Source: Ruminococcaceae bacterium UBA6353 (GTDB taxonomy: Bacteria; Bacillota; Clostridia; Oscillospirales; Acutalibacteraceae). From it: 64,000 bases of DNA. Shown one piece after another: positions 19,032 through 27,314 of this stretch. Where the stretch lies: the NCBI GenBank assembly GCA_002437905.1, contig DJRT01000010.1, forward strand, positions 47,173 through 111,172. Reading direction: 5' to 3'. Position 1 is the first letter of the stretch, and each line of letters starts with the position of its first letter. Below the pieces are notes generated by a model. It ran no database searches and had not been told where the DNA came from. It saw only the letters and a program-made list of their open reading frames with translations. Position numbers and translations under genes: made by a program.

Positions 19032-19568
19032 ATGCATCCCATCCGCCATTTCCGTACCATCACCCGCCACCGGCACAAGGTGATCGCCAACTGCTTCCGC
19101 GCCGGTATCGGCTGGCAGGGACTGTTCCACGACCTGTCAAAATACTCCCCGACCGAATTCTGGCCGGGCGCCCGGTATTATCAGGGCACCCGCAGTCCGA
19201 ACGAAATCGAGCGGGAAAAATACGGCTACTCCCCCGCATGGCTGCACCACAAGGGGCGCAACCGCCACCACTTTGAATACTGGACGGACTACAACCCGGC
19301 CGAGCGCCGTGTGATGCCGGTGAAAATGCCGCTGCGGTATGTGGCCGAGATGTTCTGCGACCGCGTAGCCGCCAGCAAGATCTATCAGGGGGTCGCCTAT
19401 ACGCAGACGCACCCGCTGGAATACTACCTGCGCGGCAAGCCCCGCCGGGTGATTCATCCGCAAACCGCCGCCCTGCTGGAGGAATGGCTGACCTGCCTGG
19501 CGCAGGAGGGCGAGGATGCCGCCTTTGCCCGTGTCCGGGCAAAGCTGCGCGAGAAAAACGAATACTGA
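19032..19568 (+). CDS. DUF5662 family protein
   Basis: A 178-residue soluble protein rich in His and aromatic residues. HRHKV near 14-18, GLFHDLSKYSPTEFW near 31-45, HHKGRNRHHFEYW near 76-88 and MFCDRVAASK near 110 look like a metal-dependent HD-like or nuclease-like fold. That fold is my inference; the family is uncharacterised. ATG 19032 has AGTGAGGA upstream; GTG 19017 is an alternative that starts inside that site. Confidence 0.75.
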   Translation: MHPIRHFRTITRHRHKVIANCFRAGIGWQGLFHDLSKYSPTEFWPGARYYQGTRSPNEIEREKYGYSPAWLHHKGRNRHHFEYWTDYNPAERRVMPVKMPLRYVAEMFCDRVAASKIYQGVAYTQTHPLEYYLRGKPRRVIHPQTAALLEEWLTCLAQEGEDAAFARVRAKLREKNEY

Positions 19569-19578
19569 TCACAGACAG

Positions 19579-19609
19579 CGACCGCCGCGACTTTTCGTCG
19601 CGGCGGTCG
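19579..19609. terminator. Hairpin between converging genes
   Basis: A 13-bp perfect stem (19579-19591 with 19597-19609) and a 5-nt loop between the DUF5662 stop and the leftward operon end. Its T runs are weak on both sides, so it is probably a modest bidirectional terminator. Confidence 0.7.
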
Positions 19610-19615
19610 TATTGT

Positions 19616-21499
19616 CTATTCCACCTCAAAGGCGGCAAAGCTATAGGGTGGCAGCGTCTGCAGATGCACCCGATTTTTCTCCGCGCAGCCGTCTGTGGCG
19701 AGCATACGCCGCAGCCGCCGGGGACGATCCAGCGTGATACACGGTGCAAAGACTTCGTCTGCCGAGAAATTCCACAGCCCAACCGCCAGACGGCCATCCG
19801 CCCCCTGCTTGACCAGCATGTACAGATCCGGCGCACCGGGGCAGACCGCCGGCAGCGGCCGACGCCCCACATAGGCCGCGGCGGCCGTCAGCTGTGCCGC
19901 ACGCAAATAATTGCGGTAGGCCGCCTCCGGCCACCGGGCGGCGTCATAGGCCAGCACGCAGAACCGCTGCCCGGCCGCATTCTCGTAGTGGTAGGCGGTA
20001 CAGAGCGTTTCTCCCCCAGCGGCAGCCGTGCTGAGCGGCTGCGCGCCGGCACACAGCTGCAGCCGGAAAACCTCCGCCGTCCCCTCAAGGCCAAGGTAAT
20101 CTCCCTGCGGCTGAAAATACTCTTCCCGGATGCGGCAGCTGCCCTGCATCCCCGCAAGACCCACATCCACGCCGCGCTGCGTCAATATCTGTGCCGCGGC
20201 AATATCCAAAATCAGCCCATCCTGCAGCGCGGCTGCGGGCAGCCGCCGGGCACACTCGCCGAACACCATGCCCGGCATGCCGCCACCGGCAAAGGCAACC
20301 GGCAGCGAGGCGGCATTTGCCGCCCGAATCTCCGGCAGAAACAGGGCATTTTCCACCGCCTGCACACCGTCGCATCCGGCCGGCAGCACCGCCGCCTCAT
20401 ATCGGCGGATATCCGGGTACAGCCGCAGCCCCACCGCCTGCTTATCCGCAAACAGTTCTGCGATCCCAGCATACAGCTCCCGGTTGCGGAGGTGCCGCTG
20501 GAAATACCCCGTTTCATACGCCGGGGAAGCCGTGTAATCCACCATGTATTTCAGTATGCCGTCAACACCGCCGTCTGCCCGCATGGCGGTGTCGAAACCC
20601 TCCAGATAAGCCGCCGGCGTGGTATACCGCGGCCGCGGGTAGGTATCCCCCTCCGCCAGCAGTTCGACATCCCCCTGCCGGCAAAGGGCGGCCTCCATGC
20701 GTTCCTCCACGATCACATCCGCCAGCCGGTTGCCCCAATTCTGCCGCACCGCCCAATAGGGCGCGCCGATCAGCCGCAGAAACGGCCGGGTACCGCCGGC
20801 CAGCGTGCGGGAAAGCTCCACCGGCAGAATGCCATCCGCGCCGAAGGAGGATATACACGCGCACTGCCCCAGACGGATGGCCGGATCCACGCGATCCACC
20901 GCCGCCCGCATGGCGCGGGCAAAGTCCCGCAGAATTTCCCCACGCGTGGCAAACCAGGCCGCCCGCAGCGCCCCCGGCTCCCCGCAGAACAGCTGCCCAT
21001 GCAGCGCCTCCTGCGTGACGGTGTATCCCACCCGCGCCGAAAGCGCCGCCATATGGTGCGGGCAGCAGCACCCCAGCCCCATATCCAGATGGCCATAGCG
21101 ATAATCGTCATCATACAGGATCAGATCCGGCCCACAGGCGGCAATGCGCTCCACATACTGCGCCGCAAAGGCGATGAACGCCGGATCAGCCGGGCACACC
21201 TCCTGTGCCGATACCCGGCCGTCGATCCCGACCATTTTGGTATACGGGTTTGTGTCATCGCACATAAAGGTCCACAGCCAAACGCCGACCTCCAGCCCGG
21301 CCGTGCGGAAAAAGGCCGTCTGCTCCCGCAGCAGGCGGAAGGTCTCCTCCTGCCACGCCGCGTCCAGCCGATAGGCATCCAGCGCCAGCAGCACCCGCCG
21401 CGCGCCGGCCTGCTGCAGCTGCTGCAGCAGTGCCTGCCGCTCCGCCTGCTCTGCACGGGCAAAGGTGCGGCTCATCATGGGGACTGTTACGGAATACAC
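19616..21499 (-). CDS. Putative glycoside hydrolase-like protein (TIM-barrel type), function unknown
   Basis: About 627 residues, no signal peptide. The N-terminal 350 residues alternate strands and helices like a (beta/alpha)8 barrel, with acidic clusters that could be catalytic: LILYDDDYR near 125 and ELLAEGDTYPRPRY near 280. The middle (about 350-480) resembles a Rossmann/GATase-like domain as in GH42-type beta-galactosidases, and the C-terminus looks beta-sandwich-like. I cannot name a family with confidence. GTG 21499 has AAGGAG 9 bp upstream; ATG 21508 and GTG 21520 are alternatives. It is the last gene of the GH3/FAD/AraC/DMT operon, so a sugar role is likely. Confidence 0.6.
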   Translation of the reverse strand: MYSVTVPMMSRTFARAEQAERQALLQQLQQAGARRVLLALDAYRLDAAWQEETFRLLREQTAFFRTAGLEVGVWLWTFMCDDTNPYTKMVGIDGRVSAQEVCPADPAFIAFAAQYVERIAACGPDLILYDDDYRYGHLDMGLGCCCPHHMAALSARVGYTVTQEALHGQLFCGEPGALRAAWFATRGEILRDFARAMRAAVDRVDPAIRLGQCACISSFGADGILPVELSRTLAGGTRPFLRLIGAPYWAVRQNWGNRLADVIVEERMEAALCRQGDVELLAEGDTYPRPRYTTPAAYLEGFDTAMRADGGVDGILKYMVDYTASPAYETGYFQRHLRNRELYAGIAELFADKQAVGLRLYPDIRRYEAAVLPAGCDGVQAVENALFLPEIRAANAASLPVAFAGGGMPGMVFGECARRLPAAALQDGLILDIAAAQILTQRGVDVGLAGMQGSCRIREEYFQPQGDYLGLEGTAEVFRLQLCAGAQPLSTAAAGGETLCTAYHYENAAGQRFCVLAYDAARWPEAAYRNYLRAAQLTAAAAYVGRRPLPAVCPGAPDLYMLVKQGADGRLAVGLWNFSADEVFAPCITLDRPRRLRRMLATDGCAEKNRVHLQTLPPYSFAAFEVE

Positions 21500-21520
21500 C
21501 AGGCTCATCTCCTTATCCAC

Positions 21521-22393
21521 TCATAAATTCAGCAAAACAACCGACAAAACGCCCAGCGCATACCCCACATACTGTCCCACACGCAGCTTTTCCCGGTAAA
21601 CCAGCTGCGAGACCAGGAAGGTCAGCACAACGCCGCCGGCCGTGATGACCGGAAAAATGACGGAGGCCGCCATCCGGTTGACCAGCACCACCACCAGATA
21701 ATTGACGATGCCATTGCACAAGCCGGCGGGCAGAGCGTATCTGGCTGCGCTGCGGCAGAGCGCGGCCGGTCTCTCCGCGGCCGTGCGGCGCAGGGGGATC
21801 AGCAGCAGTGCGGACAGCAGTATGACCCCCAGCATGGAGCATTCCAGCAGTTCAAAACGATACTGCCCCGGATACCGGAGCTGGTGCAGCTTCTGCAGCA
21901 CCGAGCACATCCCATTGCCGACAAACGCCAGCAGTATGTACAGCAGCCACCGCCGCCCACCGGCCGCCCGCTTGGGCGATTCCGTCAGCAGCAGCGAAAC
22001 AAACAGCAGCAGCACGCCGATCCCGGCCAGCACACCGGGGCGCTCCCGGCAGAACACCACGCCAAACAGCGTCGGCAGGATCAGCGAATACTCAATAAAC
22101 AGCGCGGATACCGCCATCGGGCCACAGGCAAAGGCCAGCGTAGAAAAGAAAATGCTGCCGGTAAAGCAGGCGGAAAAGACCAGCGCATACAGCACCGTTG
22201 GCAGATGGAATGCCACCGCCGTGCCGGTTGCCGCCTGCACAAGGAAAAACAGCACCAGCGCCCCGCAGGCCAGCAGCAGATTATACAGCACCACCGAAAA
22301 CAGCGACAGCCGCTTGCCGTTTGTAAAGGCCTTCATCAGTACATTCTGTGCAAAGAGGCCACCCGTTGCACAGCACAGCATTATCCATTGCAT
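21521..22393 (-). CDS. EamA/DMT-superfamily transporter
   Basis: A 290-residue protein with about ten hydrophobic helices and the internal duplication of the drug/metabolite transporter superfamily. SALFIEYSLILPTLFGVVFC near residue 95 and VFPVITAGGVVLTFLVSQLV near 240 are the matching half-repeats; both precede a REK/RER-type loop. GGAGGA lies 10 nt before the ATG. It lies 7 bp after the AraC gene in the operon and probably carries a sugar or its breakdown product. A similar transporter sits in the second glycan cluster at 54391. Confidence 0.85.
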   Translation of the reverse strand: MQWIMLCCATGGLFAQNVLMKAFTNGKRLSLFSVVLYNLLLACGALVLFFLVQAATGTAVAFHLPTVLYALVFSACFTGSIFFSTLAFACGPMAVSALFIEYSLILPTLFGVVFCRERPGVLAGIGVLLLFVSLLLTESPKRAAGGRRWLLYILLAFVGNGMCSVLQKLHQLRYPGQYRFELLECSMLGVILLSALLLIPLRRTAAERPAALCRSAARYALPAGLCNGIVNYLVVVLVNRMAASVIFPVITAGGVVLTFLVSQLVYREKLRVGQYVGYALGVLSVVLLNL

Positions 22394-22399
22394 ATCCGA

Positions 22400-23290
22400 T
22401 CATTCCTCCGTATTCTGTTCCCAGGGCTTTTGAAAGTACAGCGTCAGCTCCCGGTCGATCTTCTGCCCCTCTGTGATACTGGCACCGTAATAGCGCTTGT
22501 ACAGCCGCCGCAGGTAGCCGACACTGCTGATCCCCACCTGCTGCGCCGCCTGCTGCGGGGTGCAGCCGCCCTGCAGCAGCTCACGGGCCACCCGCATACG
22601 CCGGCTGTTGACCGCCTCAATGATGGTGCGGCCGGTGCCCTTCTTATACACGGCACACAGGTAGTTCGGCGTAATGCCCAGCTCCTGCGCCATGTCCGAT
22701 ACCCGCAGTGTGCCGGCATACTGCGCCTCGATCAGCGCATCCACCTTCCGGATGTAATACTCCGCCCCGGAGAAGAGCCGGTGGCTGAGCGACTGGCGGA
22801 AAAGGCTGTCCACCGTACATACCAGCTCCAGCCACGCAGCGGCACAGGCTGCCCTATCCGCATACCCCTGCCCGCGGGTGTTCAGCGATATATAGGTATT
22901 CAGCAGCCGGTCCACCGTCATGCGGCAGCCGGCGGCATCCATACAGCAGGGCAGCAGCAGACAATCCGCCTCCCGCGCGTCCGCCCCGGTCAGCGATACC
23001 CGCTGGATCTCCGCCTCCGGCAGGATCACTTTCACCGTACCGATCGTCAGAGGGGCATCGGTCGGGTTTTCCATCCGCACACGCTCACCGGCAGGGATAA
23101 CCCGCAGCGCACACGCCGGGTCCTGCTGACGCACGCCGTCCAGCCAGCGCACCAGCGGTGCGCCGCTGGTGATCGACAGCTCAACGCCGGCCGGCGGCGC
23201 CGTGTTCTCCCACACATAGTTTTCCGCCGTTATGCGAAAGGCAAACACCGGCTCCGGCAGGCCGCGCAGACGCAGCTTATAGCCCTCCAT
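22400..23290 (-). CDS. AraC-family transcriptional regulator
   Basis: A 296-residue protein. The C-terminal 100 residues hold two helix-turn-helix units (VSDMAQELGITPNYLCAVYK and PQQAAQQVGISSVGYLRRLY). The N-terminal part has a mostly beta ligand-binding look. ATG 23290 follows GAGGAGG; the longer frame upstream runs into the FAD oxidoreductase gene and is not credible. Its place inside the GH3 operon suggests that it activates this cluster in response to a sugar. Confidence 0.9.
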   Translation of the reverse strand: MEGYKLRLRGLPEPVFAFRITAENYVWENTAPPAGVELSITSGAPLVRWLDGVRQQDPACALRVIPAGERVRMENPTDAPLTIGTVKVILPEAEIQRVSLTGADAREADCLLLPCCMDAAGCRMTVDRLLNTYISLNTRGQGYADRAACAAAWLELVCTVDSLFRQSLSHRLFSGAEYYIRKVDALIEAQYAGTLRVSDMAQELGITPNYLCAVYKKGTGRTIIEAVNSRRMRVARELLQGGCTPQQAAQQVGISSVGYLRRLYKRYYGASITEGQKIDRELTLYFQKPWEQNTEE

Positions 23291-23301
23291 ATTGCGCCTC
23301 C

Positions 23302-24660
23302 TCAGCCAAGAATGTATCCGCCGCATTCCCGCAGGCGGCGGCGCAGGGCCGCTGTATCCACCGCATGCACATTGCCGTCCGCGGAGGCGGCCTGCGCGGC
23401 GGCAGTGCCGGCCGCCTCCCCCATTGCCAGGCAGGAGGGCATCACCCGCAGGCTGGACTGCAGCCGTTTCTCGCACGATACCGTGCGGCCGGCGACCAGC
23501 ACATTTTCCAGCCCCACCGGCAGCAGACAGCGGTAGGGAATGCCGTGGGATTCCCCTTTTCCGTAGTTTGCCCACCGCGCCTGCTCATCAATCTTCCCCT
23601 GCCGCAGCAACTCCAGCTCCTGCCGGGTATAGTGCTTATCCAGGTAATAGCAATTGCGGCTGATCTCGTCCGCAAAGCTGGCACGGCGGTAATAGTCCTC
23701 CAGGGTCAGGGTGTATTCACCCGCAATGCGCCGGGATTCCCGAATACCCATGGCCGGTGCTGTTTCCACCAGGAAGGCATTGCCAAAGGCCTGCGGAAAA
23801 TACAGTGCCAGCGCCCGGCAGAATTCCCCGGCGATCACCCGCCCCGTAGCTATGGCACGGCTGACACAGGCCGGGTCGGTCGCATCCACCGCAAACACAT
23901 GCCCGGCATTGAAGGCGACCACCCCCGGTCCGATTAGATCATTGCACAGGTGGGTATCCACAATATGCGGGAAACGGTCATCCTGCGGCAGCCGGTGCAC
24001 AAAGCTGTGCGGATTGGCCGAGGCCAGCATCCCACCGACAGTCAGCTGCCCGTATTGCGAATCGTATAGATACGCGTATGTATCCACATTGGCCAGCACA
24101 AAGCACAGCGTGGCGGGCATCGGCTCCTCCTGCACATCCGGCTGGAAGGTTCCACCGGCATAGGCCGCCAGATCCGCATCTCCCGTGCAATCAATGTACA
24201 CCTTTGCGCGGTAAGCCGTCAGGCCGGCCTTATTGGCGGCAATAACCGCCTCCACCCGGCCGGAGGCATCCGTATCCGCCCCCACCAGCATGGTATTGAA
24301 CCGCACCCCGACGCCGTACTCGGCCAGAAAATCATCGTACACCCTCTTCAGATGCTCCACATCAATAGGCACCCAATCCACCATATCCGGCGGAATATGC
24401 CGCAGCGGCGCCTTTGCCCGCTCCAGGATGGTCTGCGCCATCCCGCGGTAAACCAGCTTTTCGCCGTCCGAGAACGGTGCCCAGGAGGTCACCAGCCCGG
24501 CCGTTGCCATGCCGCCGAGGCAGCCGCCGCTTTCCAGCAGCAGCACCCGTGCGCCCTCCCTGGCCGCCGCAGCCGCTGCTGTGCAGCCGGCCGGACCGCC
24601 ACCGGCCACCAGCACATCATAGTCTTCATTCAAGGGAATCTCCCGCTTTAATATGTACAT
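23302..24660 (-). CDS. FAD-dependent oxidoreductase (FAD_oxidored family)
   Basis: A 452-residue flavoprotein with the dinucleotide-binding GGGPAGCTAA near residues 20-30, then ESGGCLGGMATAGLV, typical of the FAD_oxidored family. VYIDCTGDADLA near 158 and ETAPAMGIRESRRIAGEY near 310 are other conserved stretches. No signal peptide. Members are often found in carbohydrate clusters of gut bacteria and may oxidise sugars or cyclitols; the substrate is unknown. The start overlaps the GH3 stop by 13 bp. Confidence 0.88.
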   Translation of the reverse strand: MYILKREIPLNEDYDVLVAGGGPAGCTAAAAAAREGARVLLLESGGCLGGMATAGLVTSWAPFSDGEKLVYRGMAQTILERAKAPLRHIPPDMVDWVPIDVEHLKRVYDDFLAEYGVGVRFNTMLVGADTDASGRVEAVIAANKAGLTAYRAKVYIDCTGDADLAAYAGGTFQPDVQEEPMPATLCFVLANVDTYAYLYDSQYGQLTVGGMLASANPHSFVHRLPQDDRFPHIVDTHLCNDLIGPGVVAFNAGHVFAVDATDPACVSRAIATGRVIAGEFCRALALYFPQAFGNAFLVETAPAMGIRESRRIAGEYTLTLEDYYRRASFADEISRNCYYLDKHYTRQELELLRQGKIDEQARWANYGKGESHGIPYRCLLPVGLENVLVAGRTVSCEKRLQSSLRVMPSCLAMGEAAGTAAAQAASADGNVHAVDTAALRRRLRECGGYILG

Positions 24661-26309
24661 TCTGCATCCTCCCGCTCATCCGGCGCGCTCATGCGCGCCA
24701 CAATATCCTGCCACAGCTGCGCATCCGGCAGCCGCACCGGCAGCCGGCCGGCAAAAGGGATCCTGCCGCACAGGGCATCGGCCACCGCCCGCTGCGCACC
24801 GGGGGTATCGGAATACGCCGCCACCGCCGCCGGCACCGTTTCAAAGTGCGTGCTGAGCAGATAGGGCGAACCAAGCGCCACCGCGATCACCTTTTCCCGC
24901 TGATAGGAAGCCGTCTGCCAGGAGGTAGCCACATCCAGGTGGATCGTCGGCCTGTGCTGGTGGCAGAAGGTCACATACACGATAGCATCGCACGCCGGCC
25001 AATCGTCCGCCGGGCACTCCCCCTGGTAAAGGATCGCTTCCACCCCGTTTTCGGCCAGGGCCTCCTGCAGGGTATGCAGGCCGGCAAACTCGTCCGCGTT
25101 TGGGGTCAGGGCAATCACCACCACCCGCCGCGCATCCCGCAGCGGCAGCAGACCGGTCTTGTCCCACACCAGCGTTACGCCGGCGCGGGAGATTCGGTCA
25201 TCCAGTGTGAGGGACGGCCGGCGATCCTCCTGCGGAAAGGCAGCCGCCGGCTCCCCCAGCAGGCCAAAGCGCGCCTTGACCGACAGCACCCGATAGACGG
25301 CGTCCTCCAGCCGCTCCATTGGTATTTCGCCTGCCAAAAGCCGTTCTTCCAGCGCCGCCGGATACTCCGGCGACGGCCACAGCAACACATCGCAGCCCGC
25401 TGCAAAGCAGTGCAGCTCCGCCTCCACCTGCGGCTGATAAAACACCCGGAAGCCATTCATGCACACGGCATCGGAGACGACGATCCCATCAAAGCCAAGC
25501 TCCTGCTTGAGCAGCCCGGTCATCAGCTCATGGGATAGGGAGCCGGGCAGCGCCACGCCGGCAAACCGCTCCCGCTCATAGGCCGGCAGATTGATATGCC
25601 CCACCATCACCGTGCTGACGCCGGCGGCGATCAGCCGGCGATAGACCGCCCCATAGGTCTCCATCCACTTCTCCGTTGAAAACCAGTTGGAGGTCAACAC
25701 AAAGTGCTGATCCCGGTGATCCGTGCCGTCCCCCGGAAAGTGCTTGGCCGTAGCCGCAAGGCCGTAATCCTGCATCCCACGCACCACCGCCTCGCTAAGA
25801 TCGGCCACCAGCGGCGCCCGATCGCCAAACGCCCGCGTGTTCACCACCGGGTTCAGATAATTGTAGTTGATATCGCACACCGGCGCAAACGCCCAGTTGA
25901 CCCCGATATCCCGTGCGTCCAGTGCCGTATACTTGCCATATTCATAGGCGAGAGCGACACTGCCGGTTGCCCCGAGGGTCATCTGCCACGGATAGCTGCC
26001 GCAGCGGCTCTTATCCCGGAACATATAGCCGCAGCCAAATTCCACATCCGCCGAAAACAACGGCGGGATCGCTGCCACCTGCCGATATTCCCGGATGGCT
26101 GCCTGCACCTGCTCCCCCTCCACCGGGGCATTGCCGATAATCTCCTCACCCACGAAGAAGGCGCCGTAGGGCTTTTCCTGCGCATAGCGGCGCAGCGCCT
26201 GCGGATCACTCTGATAGAAGCTTTCGTCCGCATGGTGGCAGATGGTCTGGTAGATTTTCTCCCGCAGCGTCATGCGCTGCAGCATAGCAAGAATTTTTGG
26301 ATCCTTCAT
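24648..26309 (-). CDS. Glycoside hydrolase family 3 protein (beta-N-acetylhexosaminidase-like)
   Basis: A 553-residue cytoplasmic protein. The GH3 barrel has KHFPGDGTDHRDQH near residue 190, resembling the NagZ loop with its His-containing acid/base dyad. The nucleophile Asp is probably in GIVVSDAVCMNG near 285. A second alpha/beta domain follows from about 380. It probably removes terminal N-acetylhexosamine or glucose from imported oligosaccharides. ATG 26309 follows GGAGGAAACGCC; the upstream open frame lacks a start signal. First gene of the leftward operon, behind a good promoter. Confidence 0.88.
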   Translation of the reverse strand: MKDPKILAMLQRMTLREKIYQTICHHADESFYQSDPQALRRYAQEKPYGAFFVGEEIIGNAPVEGEQVQAAIREYRQVAAIPPLFSADVEFGCGYMFRDKSRCGSYPWQMTLGATGSVALAYEYGKYTALDARDIGVNWAFAPVCDINYNYLNPVVNTRAFGDRAPLVADLSEAVVRGMQDYGLAATAKHFPGDGTDHRDQHFVLTSNWFSTEKWMETYGAVYRRLIAAGVSTVMVGHINLPAYERERFAGVALPGSLSHELMTGLLKQELGFDGIVVSDAVCMNGFRVFYQPQVEAELHCFAAGCDVLLWPSPEYPAALEERLLAGEIPMERLEDAVYRVLSVKARFGLLGEPAAAFPQEDRRPSLTLDDRISRAGVTLVWDKTGLLPLRDARRVVVIALTPNADEFAGLHTLQEALAENGVEAILYQGECPADDWPACDAIVYVTFCHQHRPTIHLDVATSWQTASYQREKVIAVALGSPYLLSTHFETVPAAVAAYSDTPGAQRAVADALCGRIPFAGRLPVRLPDAQLWQDIVARMSAPDEREDAECTY

Positions 26310-26351
26310 GGCGTTTCCTCCCCGGCCAACGGTATCAACAGCGTTATCTGC

Positions 26352-26401
26352 ATGATACCATGCGGCAAAAGGAGCGTCAAGGCACAAAACTATTGCAATA
26401 G
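26352..26401 (-). promoter_or_regulatory. Promoter of the GH3 operon with an upstream palindrome
   Basis: On the minus strand: TTGACG (26375-26380), 17-bp spacer, TATCAT (26352-26357). Directly upstream of the -35 is the perfect 12-bp palindrome CTATTGCAATAG (26390-26401), placed where an activator would bind. Confidence 0.7.
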
Positions 26402-26461
26402 CACAATTCTACACACATTTTCCGTCGGCTATCTGCCGGCCGTGTGCCGATCATCGGCCGG

Positions 26462-27163
26462 TCACAGGAACAGATCCCGCGTCATGGGGGTGGTATTCAT
26501 GGGATAGACCCCCAGCGTCCCCTCGCGGTCGCAGGTCACCAGAAAGCAATCCCCCACCGTTGTGTTCTGCGCTTTCAGCTGCCGGTCCAGCCAGGTTTCG
26601 TCATAGCCGAGGTGCTGCAGATTATCCGCCAGCACATGGCCATCCAGCACCACATTGATCTGCGGCAGCGTCTGCTGCACCGTCACACCCATATCCTGCG
26701 GGGTGGCCGGGCGCTGCTGGCTCTTGGGCAGAAAGCTGACCTTACCGGTGGTCTCCAGCAGCGCCAGCTGGATTTCATTCAGATCAAAATAGCCGCTATC
26801 CCGGCACTGGGTCAGGAATTCGTTGATATCCAGCTTGGCCTTTTTCAGATTTTCACGGTAGAGCTTGCCGTTTTCCAGCAGCACCAGCGTACGGCCGGTC
26901 AGCCAGCGGCGCGCCTTGAGCGAGTGGGAGGTGATCACGGAGGTCAGCAGCACCAGCAGGCCGTACACCACCATAGCCAGCAGAGGCTTGTGCGGCTCCT
27001 CCAGCTCGGTGGCCATCTCCGCCGCGATAGAGCCGATGGTGATGCCATTGACATAATCAAATATGCTCAGCTGTGAGATCTGCCGGTATCCGATCAGCTT
27101 GGTGATCAGCAGCAGCGCCACATACGAGAGCGGCGCCACCAAAAGTATCTTCAACCAATCCAT
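26462..27163 (-). CDS. DUF421 (YetF-like) membrane protein
   Basis: A 233-residue protein. Three N-terminal membrane helices (residues 4-85) include the conserved KLIGYRQISQLSIFDYVNGITIGSIAAEMA. The cytoplasmic DUF421 domain follows, with GRTLVLLENGKLYRENLKKAKLDINE... and DLNEIQLALLETTGKVSFLPK. Members are linked to spore or envelope physiology in bacilli, with no fixed biochemical role. GAAGGGA precedes ATG 27163. The open frame continues upstream through the addB promoter but lacks support. Confidence 0.9.
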   Translation of the reverse strand: MDWLKILLVAPLSYVALLLITKLIGYRQISQLSIFDYVNGITIGSIAAEMATELEEPHKPLLAMVVYGLLVLLTSVITSHSLKARRWLTGRTLVLLENGKLYRENLKKAKLDINEFLTQCRDSGYFDLNEIQLALLETTGKVSFLPKSQQRPATPQDMGVTVQQTLPQINVVLDGHVLADNLQHLGYDETWLDRQLKAQNTTVGDCFLVTCDREGTLGVYPMNTTPMTRDLFL

Positions 27164-27250
27164 TCCGATCTTCCCTTCTGCATTTTTTCGGTTAGTATCT
27201 GCCGGATGTACCGAAAAAATCCCATCCGCTGCCGTAAAATGAAAAAAGAC

Positions 27251-27279
27251 TTCATTTTTGCCCACCGATATTGTATAAT
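27251..27279 (+). promoter_or_regulatory. Probable promoter of addBA
   Basis: A perfect TATAAT at 27274-27279, with a weak -35 (TTCATT, 27251-27256) at 17 bp. It lies 27-36 bp before the addB start codons. Confidence 0.5.
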
Positions 27280-27314
27280 GGGCGTAATGAGCCAAAGGAA
27301 AGGATGTGACCGGA

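Noticed and set aside
19484..21526. 680-residue plus-strand open frame opposite the putative glycosidase
   Set aside because: Arg/Pro/Gln-rich low-complexity composition; the minus-strand frame has normal protein composition, an SD and operon spacing.
21884..23536. 550-residue plus-strand open frame
   Set aside because: It runs across three opposite-strand genes with clear DMT and AraC motifs; His/Gln/Arg-rich shadow frame.
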